Counted from the stretch's first letter, positions 40,394-49,032 are shown. The stretch: DNA of 64,000 nt from Streptomyces tirandamycinicus (GCF_003097515.1 NZ_CP029188.1:3536501-3600500); one strand, 5' to 3'. A program made the numbers and translations. The notes: generated from the letters alone by a model not told the origin.

Positions 40394-41491
40394 ATGCACC
40401 CAGCCCTCAACTCCGACGACCTGGTCCGGCTGCGCCGGCAGCGGCCCTATCCCGCGGTGTCGGTCCTGATGCCCACACACCGCCGCGAGCCGGACAACGC
40501 GCAGGACCCGGTCCGGCTGCGCAATCTGATGGCCGAGGCCAAGGAGCAGCTCAGGGCCGACCCGGCCGTCACCCGCGAGACCCGGATGGACGTGTCCGAG
40601 CAGCTCGACCGGGCGCTGGGCGAGATCGACCTGGCGCACGCGGAGGACGGACTCGTGGTCTTCGCGGCTCCGGGTGAGCACGAGGTCTGGACGCTGGGGC
40701 GTCCCGTGCCCGAGCGGGTGGTGTTCTCGGACACGTACCTGACCCGCAATCTCGTCTCGGCGCAGGCCGCGGAGCGCCCGTTCTGGGTCCTCGCGGTCGC
40801 CTCCGACCGCGCGTCGCTCTGGAGCGGTACGGCGGACCGGGTCACCGAGGACCACGCCGGGCCCTTCCCGATGTCGCGCAGCGCCGAGAACTTCGACGCC
40901 GAGCGCCAGGAGCAGATCGGCGACGTGCCGAGCGCCTTCATGGACGAGGCCACCCGGCACTTCCTGCGGGAGGCCGACACGGCGCTCGCCTCGGTGCTCA
41001 AGTCGGATCCGCGGCCGCTGTACGTGACCGGCGAACCCGCGGCGCTCGCGCTGCTGGACGACGTCGGCACGGCCGCCAAGGGCCAGGCCGTCCATGTGCC
41101 GCGGGGCGGGGTGGCCGGGCGGTCCGCCGACGCGGTCTGGCAGGCGGTGCGCCCGTTCGTCGAGGCGCGCGCCGAGCAGGAGGTCTCCGGCGTGCTGGAG
41201 GAGCTGGACCGGGCCAGGGGCAGGCGGGCGTTCGCCGCCGGGGTGGACGAGATCCACCAGAACGTGCAGACGGGCCGGGTCGCGCTGCTCGCCGTGGAGG
41301 AGAACTACCGGGAGACCGTGCGGGACACCGGCGGACACCTCCTGCCCGCCGAGCCCGGGGACCTGGACGCGCTGGTCGACGTCGTGGACGAGATCGTCGA
41401 GAAGTCCCTGGACACGGGGGCGGATGTGCGCTTCGTACCGGACGGCACCCTTGCGGGGATGGGCGGTATCGCGAGCGCCCTGCGCTACTGA
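40394..41491 (+). CDS. baeRF-type (bacterial archaeo-eukaryotic release-factor-like) protein
   Basis: The 365-aa protein resembles the baeRF3 family of eRF1-like proteins in bacteria. It starts LNSDDLVRLRRQRPYPAVSV and has LMPTHRREPDNAQDPVRLRN. The middle contains GLVVFAAPGEHEVWTLGRPV and FWVLAVASDRASLWSG, and the C-terminal third is the eRF1 domain-3-like part. Members are predicted to act on ribosomes or in stress and virus defence; none has a settled mechanism as far as I know. AAAGGG precedes ATG 40394 at a somewhat long spacing. It appears monocistronic. Confidence 0.75.
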   Translation: MHPALNSDDLVRLRRQRPYPAVSVLMPTHRREPDNAQDPVRLRNLMAEAKEQLRADPAVTRETRMDVSEQLDRALGEIDLAHAEDGLVVFAAPGEHEVWTLGRPVPERVVFSDTYLTRNLVSAQAAERPFWVLAVASDRASLWSGTADRVTEDHAGPFPMSRSAENFDAERQEQIGDVPSAFMDEATRHFLREADTALASVLKSDPRPLYVTGEPAALALLDDVGTAAKGQAVHVPRGGVAGRSADAVWQAVRPFVEARAEQEVSGVLEELDRARGRRAFAAGVDEIHQNVQTGRVALLAVEENYRETVRDTGGHLLPAEPGDLDALVDVVDEIVEKSLDTGADVRFVPDGTLAGMGGIASALRY

Positions 41492-41826
41492 TCACCCGAC
41501 GGGCGGCCGCCGTGCAGCACCGACCACCGCCGGACGCCCGCCGCGCACCGCCACCACCGCCGACCACCGACCACCGCCGGACGGCCGCCCCGCACCCACG
41601 GTCGCCCGCCGGACGCCCGTCCCGCACCACCGACCACCCGCCGGACGGCCACCGCCGCGGGACCTCCGGCCGGTCCCGCGGACCATGCCGCCGGATTCGC
41701 GGGAGCGCGGTGCCGGGCGGGCCGTTTGCGCCGATACTGGCAGAGGGTGTGCGGCGCGTTCCGCCACGGCCCGCCTGAGAGGACACCGTCCGGAGTGCTC
41801 GTCGCCAGTCTCATCAGGAGGTTCCC
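41492..41826. repeat. Spacer with ACCACCGCCGGACG-type repeats upstream of dhaK
   Basis: These 335 bp have no supported gene. About 41517-41660 holds four or five degenerate units built on GACCACCGCCGGACGGCCGC. The right 130 bp is ordinary and must contain the dhaK promoter; I see no reliable -35/-10. AGGAGG precedes the dhaK start. Confidence 0.6.
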
Positions 41827-42819
41827 ATGAGGATGCTCATCAACGTCCCCGAGACGGTGGTCGCGGACGGCCTGCGCGGCCTGGCCGCTGCGCATCCCGG
41901 GCTGAACGTCGACGTGGAGAACCGGGTCGTGGTCCGGGGCGACGCCCCGGTCGCGGGCAAGGTGGGTTTGGTGTCCGGCGGCGGGTCGGGGCACGAGCCG
42001 CTGCACGGCGGGTTCGTGGGGGTCGGGATGCTCTCGGCGGCGTGCCCCGGCGAGGTCTTCACGTCCCCGGTACCGGACCAGATGGCCCGGGCCGCGGCGG
42101 CGGTGGACAGCGGGGCGGGTGTGCTCTTCGTGGTGAAGAACTACACCGGCGACGTGCTGAACTTCGACATGGCGCAGGAGCTCGCCGAGGACGAGGGCGT
42201 CCAGGTGGCCAAGGTGCTCGTCAACGACGACGTGGCCGTCCAGGACAGCCTGTACACGGCGGGCCGGCGCGGCACGGGCGCCACGCTCTTCGTGGAGAAG
42301 ATCGCGGGCGCCGCGGCCGAGGAGGGCGCCCCGCTGGAGCGGGTCGAGGCCGTCGCCCGCCGGGTCAACGAGCGGTCGCGCAGCTTCGGTGTCGCGCTCG
42401 GCGCCGTCACCACCCCGGCCAAGGGCACCCCGACGTTCGACCTGCCGTCCGGCGAGCTGGAGTTGGGAATCGGCATCCACGGCGAACCCGGCCGTGAACG
42501 GCGGCCGATGATGACCTCGCGGGAGATCGCGGACTTCGCCGTGGAGGCGGTCCTCGACGACCTCCGGCCGTCCAGTCCGGTGCTGGCCCTGGTCAACGGC
42601 ATGGGCGCGACACCGCTGCTGGAGCTGTACGGGTTCAACGCGGAGGTCCACCGGGTGCTGGCCGAGCGCGGTGTGCCGGTGGCCCGGACCCTGGTCGGGA
42701 ACTACGTCACCTCGCTCGACATGGCGGGCTGCTCGGTGACCCTGTGCGAGGCGGACGAGGAGATCCTGCGGCTGTGGGACGCCCCCGTGGAGACGCCCGC
42801 CCTGCGCTGGGGCCGCTGA
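41827..42819 (+). CDS. dhaK: Dihydroxyacetone kinase subunit DhaK
   Basis: The substrate-binding subunit (330 aa) of PEP-dependent dihydroxyacetone kinase binds Dha covalently through a histidine. GLVSGGGSGHEPLHGGFVGV (about 43-62) and the hemiaminal-forming His218 in GIGIHGEPGR are present, as is VLFVVKNYTGDVLNFDMA. ATG 41827 follows AGGAGG. It heads a compact operon with dhaL (72 bp apart, or 3 bp if an alternative start is used) and dhaM (overlapping). The product, Dha phosphate, enters glycolysis; the operon likely serves glycerol or Dha use. Confidence 0.96.
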   Translation: MRMLINVPETVVADGLRGLAAAHPGLNVDVENRVVVRGDAPVAGKVGLVSGGGSGHEPLHGGFVGVGMLSAACPGEVFTSPVPDQMARAAAAVDSGAGVLFVVKNYTGDVLNFDMAQELAEDEGVQVAKVLVNDDVAVQDSLYTAGRRGTGATLFVEKIAGAAAEEGAPLERVEAVARRVNERSRSFGVALGAVTTPAKGTPTFDLPSGELELGIGIHGEPGRERRPMMTSREIADFAVEAVLDDLRPSSPVLALVNGMGATPLLELYGFNAEVHRVLAERGVPVARTLVGNYVTSLDMAGCSVTLCEADEEILRLWDAPVETPALRWGR

Positions 42820-42891
42820 GCCATGCCCGGCCCGGCCGGCGACGGCGGTGCCGCGTCCGCGGGCCGCGACGACGCGCACAAGGGAGCCGAC

Positions 42892-43509
42892 GTGCCACGA
42901 GACGGAGACGCGGTGCTCGACGCGGAGTTCTTCCTCCGCTGGATGAACGCCCTCGCCCAGGCGGTGAACCGGGAGGCGGCGCGGCTCACCGAGCTCGACG
43001 CCGCGATCGGGGACGCCGACCACGGGACCAATATGCAGCGGGGTTTCACGGCGGTGACGGCCGCGCTGGAGAAGGACGCGCCGGACACCCCCGGTGCCGT
43101 ACTGATGCTGACCGGGCGGCAGCTGATCTCGACGGTCGGCGGGGCTTCGGGGCCGCTGTACGGGACGCTGCTGCGGCGCGCGGGCAAGGCCCTCGGCGAC
43201 GAGGCCGGGGTGTCGCGGGCGCAGCTCGCCGAGGCGCTGCGCGCGGGGATCGCGGCGGTGGCCCAGCTGGGCGGCGCGAAGGCCGGGGACAAGACGATGC
43301 TGGACGCGCTGGAGCCGGCGGCGGTGGCGCTGGACGAGTCCTTCGCTGCCGCGCGCGAGGCCGCGGAGGGCGGCGCGGCCGCGACCGTGCCGATGCTGGC
43401 GCGCAAGGGCCGCGCGAGCTATCTGGGCGAGCGCAGCGTCGGGCACCAGGATCCGGGGGCGACGTCCTCCGCCCTGCTGATCGGCACCCTCGAGGAGGCC
43501 GCGCGATGA
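42892..43509 (+). CDS. dhaL: Dihydroxyacetone kinase subunit DhaL
   Basis: The nucleotide-binding subunit (205 aa from GTG 42892) transfers phosphate from bound ADP/ATP to Dha. The Mg-binding aspartates lie in LTELDAAIGDADHGTNMQRG, followed by GGASGPLYGTLLRRAGK and KTMLDALEPA. I prefer GTG 42892 because AGGGAG lies 5-6 nt upstream and it brings the protein close to the usual N-terminus (VLDAEFFLRWMNAL). The alternative ATG 42823 adds 23 low-complexity residues and has no good ribosome-binding site. Its stop overlaps the dhaM start. Confidence 0.93.
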   Translation: MPRDGDAVLDAEFFLRWMNALAQAVNREAARLTELDAAIGDADHGTNMQRGFTAVTAALEKDAPDTPGAVLMLTGRQLISTVGGASGPLYGTLLRRAGKALGDEAGVSRAQLAEALRAGIAAVAQLGGAKAGDKTMLDALEPAAVALDESFAAAREAAEGGAAATVPMLARKGRASYLGERSVGHQDPGATSSALLIGTLEEAAR

Positions 43510-43910
43510 CCGGCGTGGTCGGGATCGTCCTGGTCTCGCACAGCGCGCAGGTCGCCGCGTCGGTCGCCGACCTCGCCAGGAGGCTGGCCGGCGCGGGCGA
43601 CGGCGTGCCGGTGGCGGCGGCCGGCGGCACCGCGGACGGCGGCCTCGGCACCAGTTCGGAGCTCACCGCCCGCGCCGCGCACGAGGTGGACCGGGGGGCG
43701 GGGGTGGCGGTGCTGGTCGACATCGGCAGCGCCGTGCTGACGGTGAAGGCGCTGCTGGCCGAGGGGGACGAACTCCCGGAGCGGACCAGGCTCGTGGACG
43801 CGCCGTTCGTCGAGGGGGCCGTCGCCGCGGTGGTCACGGCGGCCGCCGGGGCCGATCTGGACGCGGTGGTGGCGGCGGCGGAGGAGGCGTACGGCTACCG
43901 GAAGGTGTGA
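43506..43910 (+). CDS. dhaM: PTS-dependent dihydroxyacetone kinase phosphotransferase subunit DhaM (EIIA domain)
   Basis: The 134-aa EIIA(Man)-like subunit passes phosphate from HPr to the ADP bound in DhaL. The active-site His12 lies in GIVLVSHSAQVA, and GTSSELTAR and DIGSAVLTVKALL are family segments. It is the short single-domain form, without the fused HPr and EI-like domains of E. coli DhaM, so it must use the cell's general PTS. ATG 43506 overlaps the dhaL TGA (ATGA). Confidence 0.93.
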   Translation: MTGVVGIVLVSHSAQVAASVADLARRLAGAGDGVPVAAAGGTADGGLGTSSELTARAAHEVDRGAGVAVLVDIGSAVLTVKALLAEGDELPERTRLVDAPFVEGAVAAVVTAAAGADLDAVVAAAEEAYGYRKV

Positions 43911-43961
43911 CCGTACGCATCCGTACGCGGCTTGTGATGCACCTGGTCAACGCACTAGTGT

Positions 43962-44140
43962 CGCAGGGCCTTGGTGAACGGGAAACCGGTGGAGTACCGG
44001 TGCGGCCCTCGCCACTGTGATCGGGAAGTCCGGCTCTCTCCGCAAGGAAGCCACTGGACCGCCGCGGGAGACCGCGGTGTCCGGGAAGGCGGAGCCCGGG
44101 CGGCATGACCCGTCAGCCAGGAGACCGGCCAGGGCGCGTT
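43962..44140 (+). ncRNA. Cobalamin riboswitch
   Basis: The element shows the conserved pieces in order: GGGAAACCGGTG, GGTGCGGCCCTCGCCACTGT, GAAGCCACTGG, then the B12 box AGCCAGGAGACCGGCC (44115-44130). It ends about 36 nt before the cbiM start codon. Adenosylcobalamin binding is expected to shut down expression of the downstream cobalt transporter. The outer P1 stem boundaries are approximate. Confidence 0.93.
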
Positions 44141-44176
44141 GTCCATCCACGAGGTGCTGGAGAGGTCTCCCAACCC

Positions 44177-44869
44177 ATGCATATAGCCGAGGGGTTTCTG
44201 CCCCCTGTGCACGCGGCCGCCTGGGCCGCCGCGTCCGCCCCCTTCGTGATCCACGGTGTACGGGCGCTGACCCGTGAGGTCAGGGCGAACCCCGAGTCCA
44301 CGCTGCTGCTCGGCGCGTCCGGCGCCTTCACCTTCGTGCTGTCCGCGCTCAAGATCCCTTCCGTGACGGGCAGTTGCTCCCATCCGACCGGAACGGGCCT
44401 GGGCGCGATACTGTTCCGGCCGCCGATCATGGCGGTCCTCGGCACGATCACCCTGCTCTTCCAGGCGCTGCTGCTGGCCCACGGGGGACTGACCACGCTC
44501 GGCGCGAACGTCTTCTCGCTGGCGATCGTGGGGCCCTGGGCCGGGTTCGGGGTGTACGCGCTGCTGCGGCGGTCCGGGGCGCCGCTGATGGTGGCCGTGT
44601 TCCTGGGCGCGTTCACCGCCGACCTGTCCACGTACTGCGTCACCAGCGTGCAGCTGGCGCTGGCGTTCCCCGACCCGGGCAGCGGTGTGGTGGGGGCCCT
44701 GGCCAAGTTCGGCGGGATCTTCGCGGTCACCCAGTTCCCGCTGGCGATCAGCGAGGGCCTGCTCACCGTCCTGGTGATGCGGCTGCTGGTGCAGTCGAGC
44801 AAGGGTGAGCTGACCCGGCTCGGGGTGCTCCTCCAGGGCGGGGCGAAGAAGGAGGCCGCAGTCCGATGA
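44177..44869 (+). CDS. cbiM: Cobalt ECF transporter substrate-specific component CbiM
   Basis: The 230-aa membrane S-component starts exactly with MHIAEGFLPP. The N-terminal Met-His of mature CbiM coordinates Co2+, so ATG 44177 is certain and longer starts are rejected. Six or seven hydrophobic helices follow, with SVTGSCSHPTGTGLGAILF as the conserved metal loop. It lies directly under the cobalamin riboswitch and its TGA overlaps the cbiN ATG. Confidence 0.96.
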   Translation: MHIAEGFLPPVHAAAWAAASAPFVIHGVRALTREVRANPESTLLLGASGAFTFVLSALKIPSVTGSCSHPTGTGLGAILFRPPIMAVLGTITLLFQALLLAHGGLTTLGANVFSLAIVGPWAGFGVYALLRRSGAPLMVAVFLGAFTADLSTYCVTSVQLALAFPDPGSGVVGALAKFGGIFAVTQFPLAISEGLLTVLVMRLLVQSSKGELTRLGVLLQGGAKKEAAVR

Positions 44870-45270
44870 GCCGCAACGCGAAGATCAACACACTGCTGCT
44901 GGCGATCGTGGCCGCGCTGGCGGTGCTGCCGCTCGCACTGGGCCTGGGTGACCACAAGGAGGAGCCCTTCACCGGCGCCGACGGCGAGGCGGAGACCGCG
45001 ATCACGGAGATCGCCCCGGACTACGAGCCCTGGTTCGCCCCGCTGTACGAACCGCCGTCCGGGGAGGTCGAGTCGGCCCTGTTCGCCCTCCAGGCCGCGC
45101 TGGGCGCCGGTGTCCTCGCGTACTACTTCGGGCTGCGCAGGGGCCGACGGCAGGGCGAGGCCCGGGCGGCGGCGCGGGACGGCCGGACGGCTACGCGGGA
45201 CGGCCGGGCGGCGGACGCCGGTGCGGCCGATTCCGCCGGGACGGCCGATCCCGCCGGCGCGGGCGCGTAG
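44866..45270 (+). CDS. cbiN: Cobalt transport protein CbiN
   Basis: The 134-aa auxiliary subunit has two membrane helices (about 8-27 and 68-88) joined by an extracytoplasmic loop containing FTGADGEAETAITEIAPDYE and PWFAPLYEP, as in CbiN proteins that help load cobalt onto CbiM. The C-terminus (about 95-134) is a repetitive Ala/Asp/Gly/Arg tail (ARDGRTATRDGRAAD) absent from typical members, apparently another repeat-derived extension. It overlaps cbiM by 4 bp and is followed 6 bp later by cbiQ. Confidence 0.92.
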   Translation: MSRNAKINTLLLAIVAALAVLPLALGLGDHKEEPFTGADGEAETAITEIAPDYEPWFAPLYEPPSGEVESALFALQAALGAGVLAYYFGLRRGRRQGEARAAARDGRTATRDGRAADAGAADSAGTADPAGAGA

Positions 45271-45276
45271 TCCCCG

Positions 45277-46026
45277 ATGCTGCCGATCGACGCGGCGGCG
45301 CACGGCAGCCGCTGGCGCGGCCGCCATCCGGGCGAGAAGGCGGCGCTCGGTCTGGGGCTGACGGTCTGCGCCGTCGCGCTGCCGCCGTGGCCGGGTGCCG
45401 TCCTGGTGGCCGCGGCCGCCGTCGCGGTGCTGCTCGGACCGGCCGGGGTGGCGCCCCGGCAGCTGTGGCGGGCCTGGCGCATCCCGCTGGGATTCTGCGT
45501 CACGGGTGCGGTTCCGCTGCTGTTCGCGGTGGGCGGCCCGGACGGCTTCCTGGCGCTCGCGCCCGACGGGCCCCTGCACGCGGTCCGGCTGCTGCTGCGG
45601 ACGTCCGCGGCCTCGCTCGGGGTGCTGCTGTTCGCGTTCACCACCCCGATGTCCGACGTGCTGCCCCGGCTGGCCGGGGCGGGGGTGCCGGGGCCGGTGG
45701 TGGACGTGGCCCTGGTGATGTACCGGATCGCGTTCCTGCTGCTGGACGCGGTGCGCCGGATCCGCCAGGCGCAGGCCGCCCGGCTCGGTCACACCACCCG
45801 GGCGGCGGCCTGGCGGTCCCTCGCGGGGCTCGCCGCCACGGCGTTCGTGCGCGCCTTCGACCGGGCCCAGCGGCTGCAGACGGGGCTCGCCGGGCGCGGT
45901 TACGACGGGACGCTCCGGGTCCTGGTGCCGCCCGCGACGGTGTCCGTGCGCTTCCTGGCGGCGACCGCGGGCCTGCTCGCGGGGCTCGTCGCCCTCACCC
46001 TCGTACTGGAAAGGTCCGTCCTGTGA
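45277..46026 (+). CDS. cbiQ: Cobalt ECF transporter T component CbiQ
   Basis: The 249-aa transmembrane coupling protein has MLPIDAAAHGSRWRGRHPGE at the start, about five hydrophobic helices, and two Ala-Arg-Gly coupling motifs: AQAARLGHTTR and TGLAGRGYDG, which contact the ATPase. Its TGA overlaps the GTG start of cbiO (GTGA). Confidence 0.93.
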   Translation: MLPIDAAAHGSRWRGRHPGEKAALGLGLTVCAVALPPWPGAVLVAAAAVAVLLGPAGVAPRQLWRAWRIPLGFCVTGAVPLLFAVGGPDGFLALAPDGPLHAVRLLLRTSAASLGVLLFAFTTPMSDVLPRLAGAGVPGPVVDVALVMYRIAFLLLDAVRRIRQAQAARLGHTTRAAAWRSLAGLAATAFVRAFDRAQRLQTGLAGRGYDGTLRVLVPPATVSVRFLAATAGLLAGLVALTLVLERSVL

Positions 46027-46889
46027 GCGGATCCGTGGACGCGAGCGGCGGCGGGGGCGCGGTCCCCCTGGTGGAACTGGCCGGCGCCGGGTTCTCCTAC
46101 CCGGACGGGCCGCCGGTGCTGCGCGGTGTGGACTTCGCGGTGCCCGCGGGACGGTCGCTGGCGCTGTTGGGCCGCAACGGGAGCGGAAAGACGACCCTGA
46201 TGCGGCTGCTGAGCGGCGGACTGCGCTGCGGCGAGGGCCGGCTGCTGCTGGACGGCGAGCCGGTGGGCCACGGCCGCGCAGGGCTGACCCGGCTCCGGAC
46301 GACGGTGCAGCTGGTCGTGCAGGATCCGGACGACCAGCTGTTCGCCGCCTCCGTGGGCCAGGACGTGTCGTTCGGGCCGATGAACCTGGGGCTGCCGGAA
46401 CCGGAGGTACGGGCCCGGGTCGCCGAGGCGCTCGACGCGCTGGACATCTCGGCGCTGGAGGACCGGCCGACGCATCTGCTGTCGTACGGGCAGCGCAAGC
46501 GGGCGGCGATCGCGGGCGCGGTGGCCATGCGGCCGCGGGTGCTGATCCTGGACGAGCCGACGGCCGGGCTCGACCCGCACGGCCAGGAGCGGCTGCTGGC
46601 GGTGCTGGAGCGGCTCCGGGAGTCCGGCACGACCGTGGTGATGGCCACGCACGACGTGGACCTGGCGCTGCGCTGGGCCGACGACGCCGCCGTGCTGTCC
46701 CCGGCCGGGCTGCGGACCGGGCCGGTCGCGGAGCTGCTGGCGGACCGGGAGCTGCTGGACGCGGCCCGGCTGCGGCGGCCCTGGGCGATGGCGGCCGAGG
46801 AGGTGCTGCGGGCCCACGGGCTGCTGGAGGCGGGCCGTCCGGGTCCGCGGACCCCGGAGGAACTGGACCGCTGGGCCGTACCCGCGTAG
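46023..46889 (+). CDS. cbiO: Energy-coupling factor ABC ATPase CbiO
   Basis: The 288-aa ATPase has Walker A GRNGSGKTTL, Q-loop VVQDPDDQLFAASVGQDVSF, signature LSYGQRKRAAIAG, Walker B VLILDEPTAGLDP and switch His in MATHDVD. It drives the CbiMNQ cobalt importer. The GTG start at 46023 overlaps the cbiQ stop. No other cobalamin gene is in the window. Confidence 0.95.
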   Translation: MSGSVDASGGGGAVPLVELAGAGFSYPDGPPVLRGVDFAVPAGRSLALLGRNGSGKTTLMRLLSGGLRCGEGRLLLDGEPVGHGRAGLTRLRTTVQLVVQDPDDQLFAASVGQDVSFGPMNLGLPEPEVRARVAEALDALDISALEDRPTHLLSYGQRKRAAIAGAVAMRPRVLILDEPTAGLDPHGQERLLAVLERLRESGTTVVMATHDVDLALRWADDAAVLSPAGLRTGPVAELLADRELLDAARLRRPWAMAAEEVLRAHGLLEAGRPGPRTPEELDRWAVPA

Positions 46890-46908
46890 CGCATCTCACC
46901 CGGACCTC

Positions 46909-46949
46909 GTTGTGCAACTAGTTGCATAACGGGGCCTCCGGCGTCTACA
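46909..46949 (+). promoter_or_regulatory. Promoter with palindromic operator before the flavoenzyme-padR operon
   Basis: TGCAACTAGTTGCA (46913-46926) is the perfect centre of a 22-bp near-palindrome (46909-46930; only the fourth positions of the arms mismatch). It overlaps a plausible -35 TTGCAT (46922-46927), which is 16 nt from -10 TCTACA (46944-46949). The downstream operon encodes its own PadR-family repressor candidate, which would bind here. Confidence 0.65.
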
Positions 46950-46986
46950 AAAGGGGTCGACGCTTATCGCGCGAGGAGGCGCCCCG

Positions 46987-49008
46987 ATGACCCCGACCCC
47001 GTACCCGCATCTGCTCAGCCCGCTCGACCTCGGCTTCACCACACTCCCGAACCGGGTGCTGATGGGCTCGATGCACATCGGCCTGGAGGAGGCCGAGAAC
47101 GGCTTCGCGCGCATGGCCGCCTTCTACGCCGAGCGCGCCCGCGGCGGCGTCGGGCTGATCGTCACCGGCGGCATCGCCCCCAACGACGCGGGGCGCCCGT
47201 ACGAGGGCGGTGCCAAACTCACCACCGAGCAGGAGGCCGCGCAGCACCGCACGATCACCGACGCGGTGCACGCGGAGGGCGGCCGGATCGCCATGCAGCT
47301 CCTGCACTTCGGCCGCTACGCGTACCACCGGGAGCTGGTGGCGCCGAGCGCGCTGCAGGCCCCCATCAGCCCGTTCGTCCCCCACGCCCTCACCGACGAG
47401 GAGGTGGAGCAGACCATCGAGGACTACGTCCGCGCGGCCGGGCTGGCGAAGTCGGCGGGGTACGACGGCGTCGAGATCATGGGCTCCGAGGGCTACCTCG
47501 TCAACGAGTTCATCGCGAGCGCCACCAACCACCGGGACGACCGCTGGGGCGGCTCCTACGCGAACCGGACCCGCTTCCCCCGCGAGATCGTCCGCCGTAC
47601 CCGCGAGCACGTCGGCGACGACTTCATCATCGTCTACCGGCTGTCGATGCTCGACCTCGTGCCCGGCGGCTCCTCGCTCGACGAGGTCGTCGCGCTCGCC
47701 AAGGAGATCGAGGCGGCCGGCGCGACCATCATCAACACCGGCATCGGCTGGCACGAGGCCCGGATACCGACCATCGCGACCTCGGTGCCGCGCGCCGCGT
47801 ACACCTGGGTGACCGAGAAGCTCATGGGCGCGGTGTCCGTACCGCTGGTCACCAGCAACCGGATCAACACGCCGGAGGTCGCGGAGCGGGTGCTCGCCGA
47901 GGGCCGCGCGGACATGGTGTCCATGGCACGGCCCTTCCTGGCCGACCCCGATTTCGTCGCCAAGGCCCGCGAGGACCGCGCCGAGACGATCAACACCTGT
48001 ATCGGCTGCAACCAGGCGTGCCTGGACCACACCTTCAGCGGCAGGATCACCTCCTGCCTGGTCAACCCGCGGGCCTGCCACGAGACCGAGCTGGTGCTCT
48101 CCCCCACCCGGCTGCGCAAGCGGCTGGCGGTCGTCGGCGCCGGCCCGGCGGGCCTGGCGTTCTCGGTCTCGGCCGCAGAACGCGGCCACGACGTGACCCT
48201 CTTCGACGCGGCCGACGAGATCGGCGGGCAGCTGAACATCGCCAAGCGCATCCCGGGCAAGGAGGAGTTCGAGGAGACGCTGCGCTACTTCCGCACCCAG
48301 CTGGAGCTGCGCGGGGTGGAGGTCCGGCTCGGGACCTTCGCCACACCGGACCTGCTGACCGGGTACGACGAGATCGTGGTCGCCACCGGGGTCACGCCGC
48401 GCACCCCCGACATCGAGGGCGTCGACCACCCCAGCGTCGTCGGCTACCTCGACGTGCTGCGCGACGGCGCGGAGGTCGGCGAGCGGGTCGCCGTCGTCGG
48501 CGCCGGCGGGATCGGCTTCGACGTCGCGGAGTTCCTCACCGACGGCGGCGAGGGCGCGAGCCTCGACCCGGAGACCTACTTCCGGCAGTGGGGCGTGGAC
48601 ACCGGGTACGCCGAGCGGGGCGGGCTGCGGGCCCCGGAGCGGCCGCGGTCCCCGCGCACCGTGCACCTCCTGCAGCGCAAGTCCTCCAAGGTCGGCGCGG
48701 GCCTCGGCAAGACGACGGGCTGGATCCACCGCACGGAGCTCAAGCACCGCGGCGTCACGATGGTCGCCGGGGCGGCCTACGACCGGATCGACGACGAGGG
48801 CCTGCACATCACCGTCGACGGCACGGCGAGGACGATCCCCGTGGACACGGTGGTGCTGTGCACCGGCCAGGAGCCGAGGCGCGGCCTGTACGACGAGCTG
48901 GCCGCCGCGGGCCGCACCGTGCACCTCATCGGCGGCGCCGACGTGGCCGCCGAGCTGGACGCCAAGCGCGCCATCGACCAGGGCACCCGGCTGGCGGCCG
49001 GGATCTGA
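46987..49008 (+). CDS. fadH: NADPH-dependent 2,4-dienoyl-CoA reductase-like FMN/FAD/Fe-S flavoenzyme
   Basis: The 673-aa protein has an N-terminal Old-Yellow-Enzyme TIM barrel (about 1-335; LDLGFTTLPNRVLMGSMHIG, HFGRYAYH). A 4Fe-4S cysteine set CIGCNQACLDHTFSGRITSC lies at about 338-357, followed by a C-terminal FAD/NADPH domain (VVGAGPAGLAFSVSAAERGH; VAVVGAGGIGFDVAEFL). This is the FadH architecture. Reduction of polyunsaturated enoyl-CoA is the classical role; a related enone substrate is possible. ATG 46987 follows AGGAGG. It is co-transcribed with padR and preceded by a strong palindromic operator. Confidence 0.9.
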   Translation: MTPTPYPHLLSPLDLGFTTLPNRVLMGSMHIGLEEAENGFARMAAFYAERARGGVGLIVTGGIAPNDAGRPYEGGAKLTTEQEAAQHRTITDAVHAEGGRIAMQLLHFGRYAYHRELVAPSALQAPISPFVPHALTDEEVEQTIEDYVRAAGLAKSAGYDGVEIMGSEGYLVNEFIASATNHRDDRWGGSYANRTRFPREIVRRTREHVGDDFIIVYRLSMLDLVPGGSSLDEVVALAKEIEAAGATIINTGIGWHEARIPTIATSVPRAAYTWVTEKLMGAVSVPLVTSNRINTPEVAERVLAEGRADMVSMARPFLADPDFVAKAREDRAETINTCIGCNQACLDHTFSGRITSCLVNPRACHETELVLSPTRLRKRLAVVGAGPAGLAFSVSAAERGHDVTLFDAADEIGGQLNIAKRIPGKEEFEETLRYFRTQLELRGVEVRLGTFATPDLLTGYDEIVVATGVTPRTPDIEGVDHPSVVGYLDVLRDGAEVGERVAVVGAGGIGFDVAEFLTDGGEGASLDPETYFRQWGVDTGYAERGGLRAPERPRSPRTVHLLQRKSSKVGAGLGKTTGWIHRTELKHRGVTMVAGAAYDRIDDEGLHITVDGTARTIPVDTVVLCTGQEPRRGLYDELAAAGRTVHLIGGADVAAELDAKRAIDQGTRLAAGI

Positions 49009-49032
49009 CACCGCCTCCCTAGGATGCCGGTC

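Noticed and set aside
42823..42891. ATG start for DhaL 23 codons upstream
   Set aside because: No good ribosome-binding site and a low-complexity extension; GTG 42892 has AGGGAG at proper spacing. It is kept as an alternative only.
44105..44176. Longer start for CbiM inside the riboswitch
   Set aside because: CbiM must begin with Met-His for cobalt coordination, and the upstream codons overlap the conserved B12 box.
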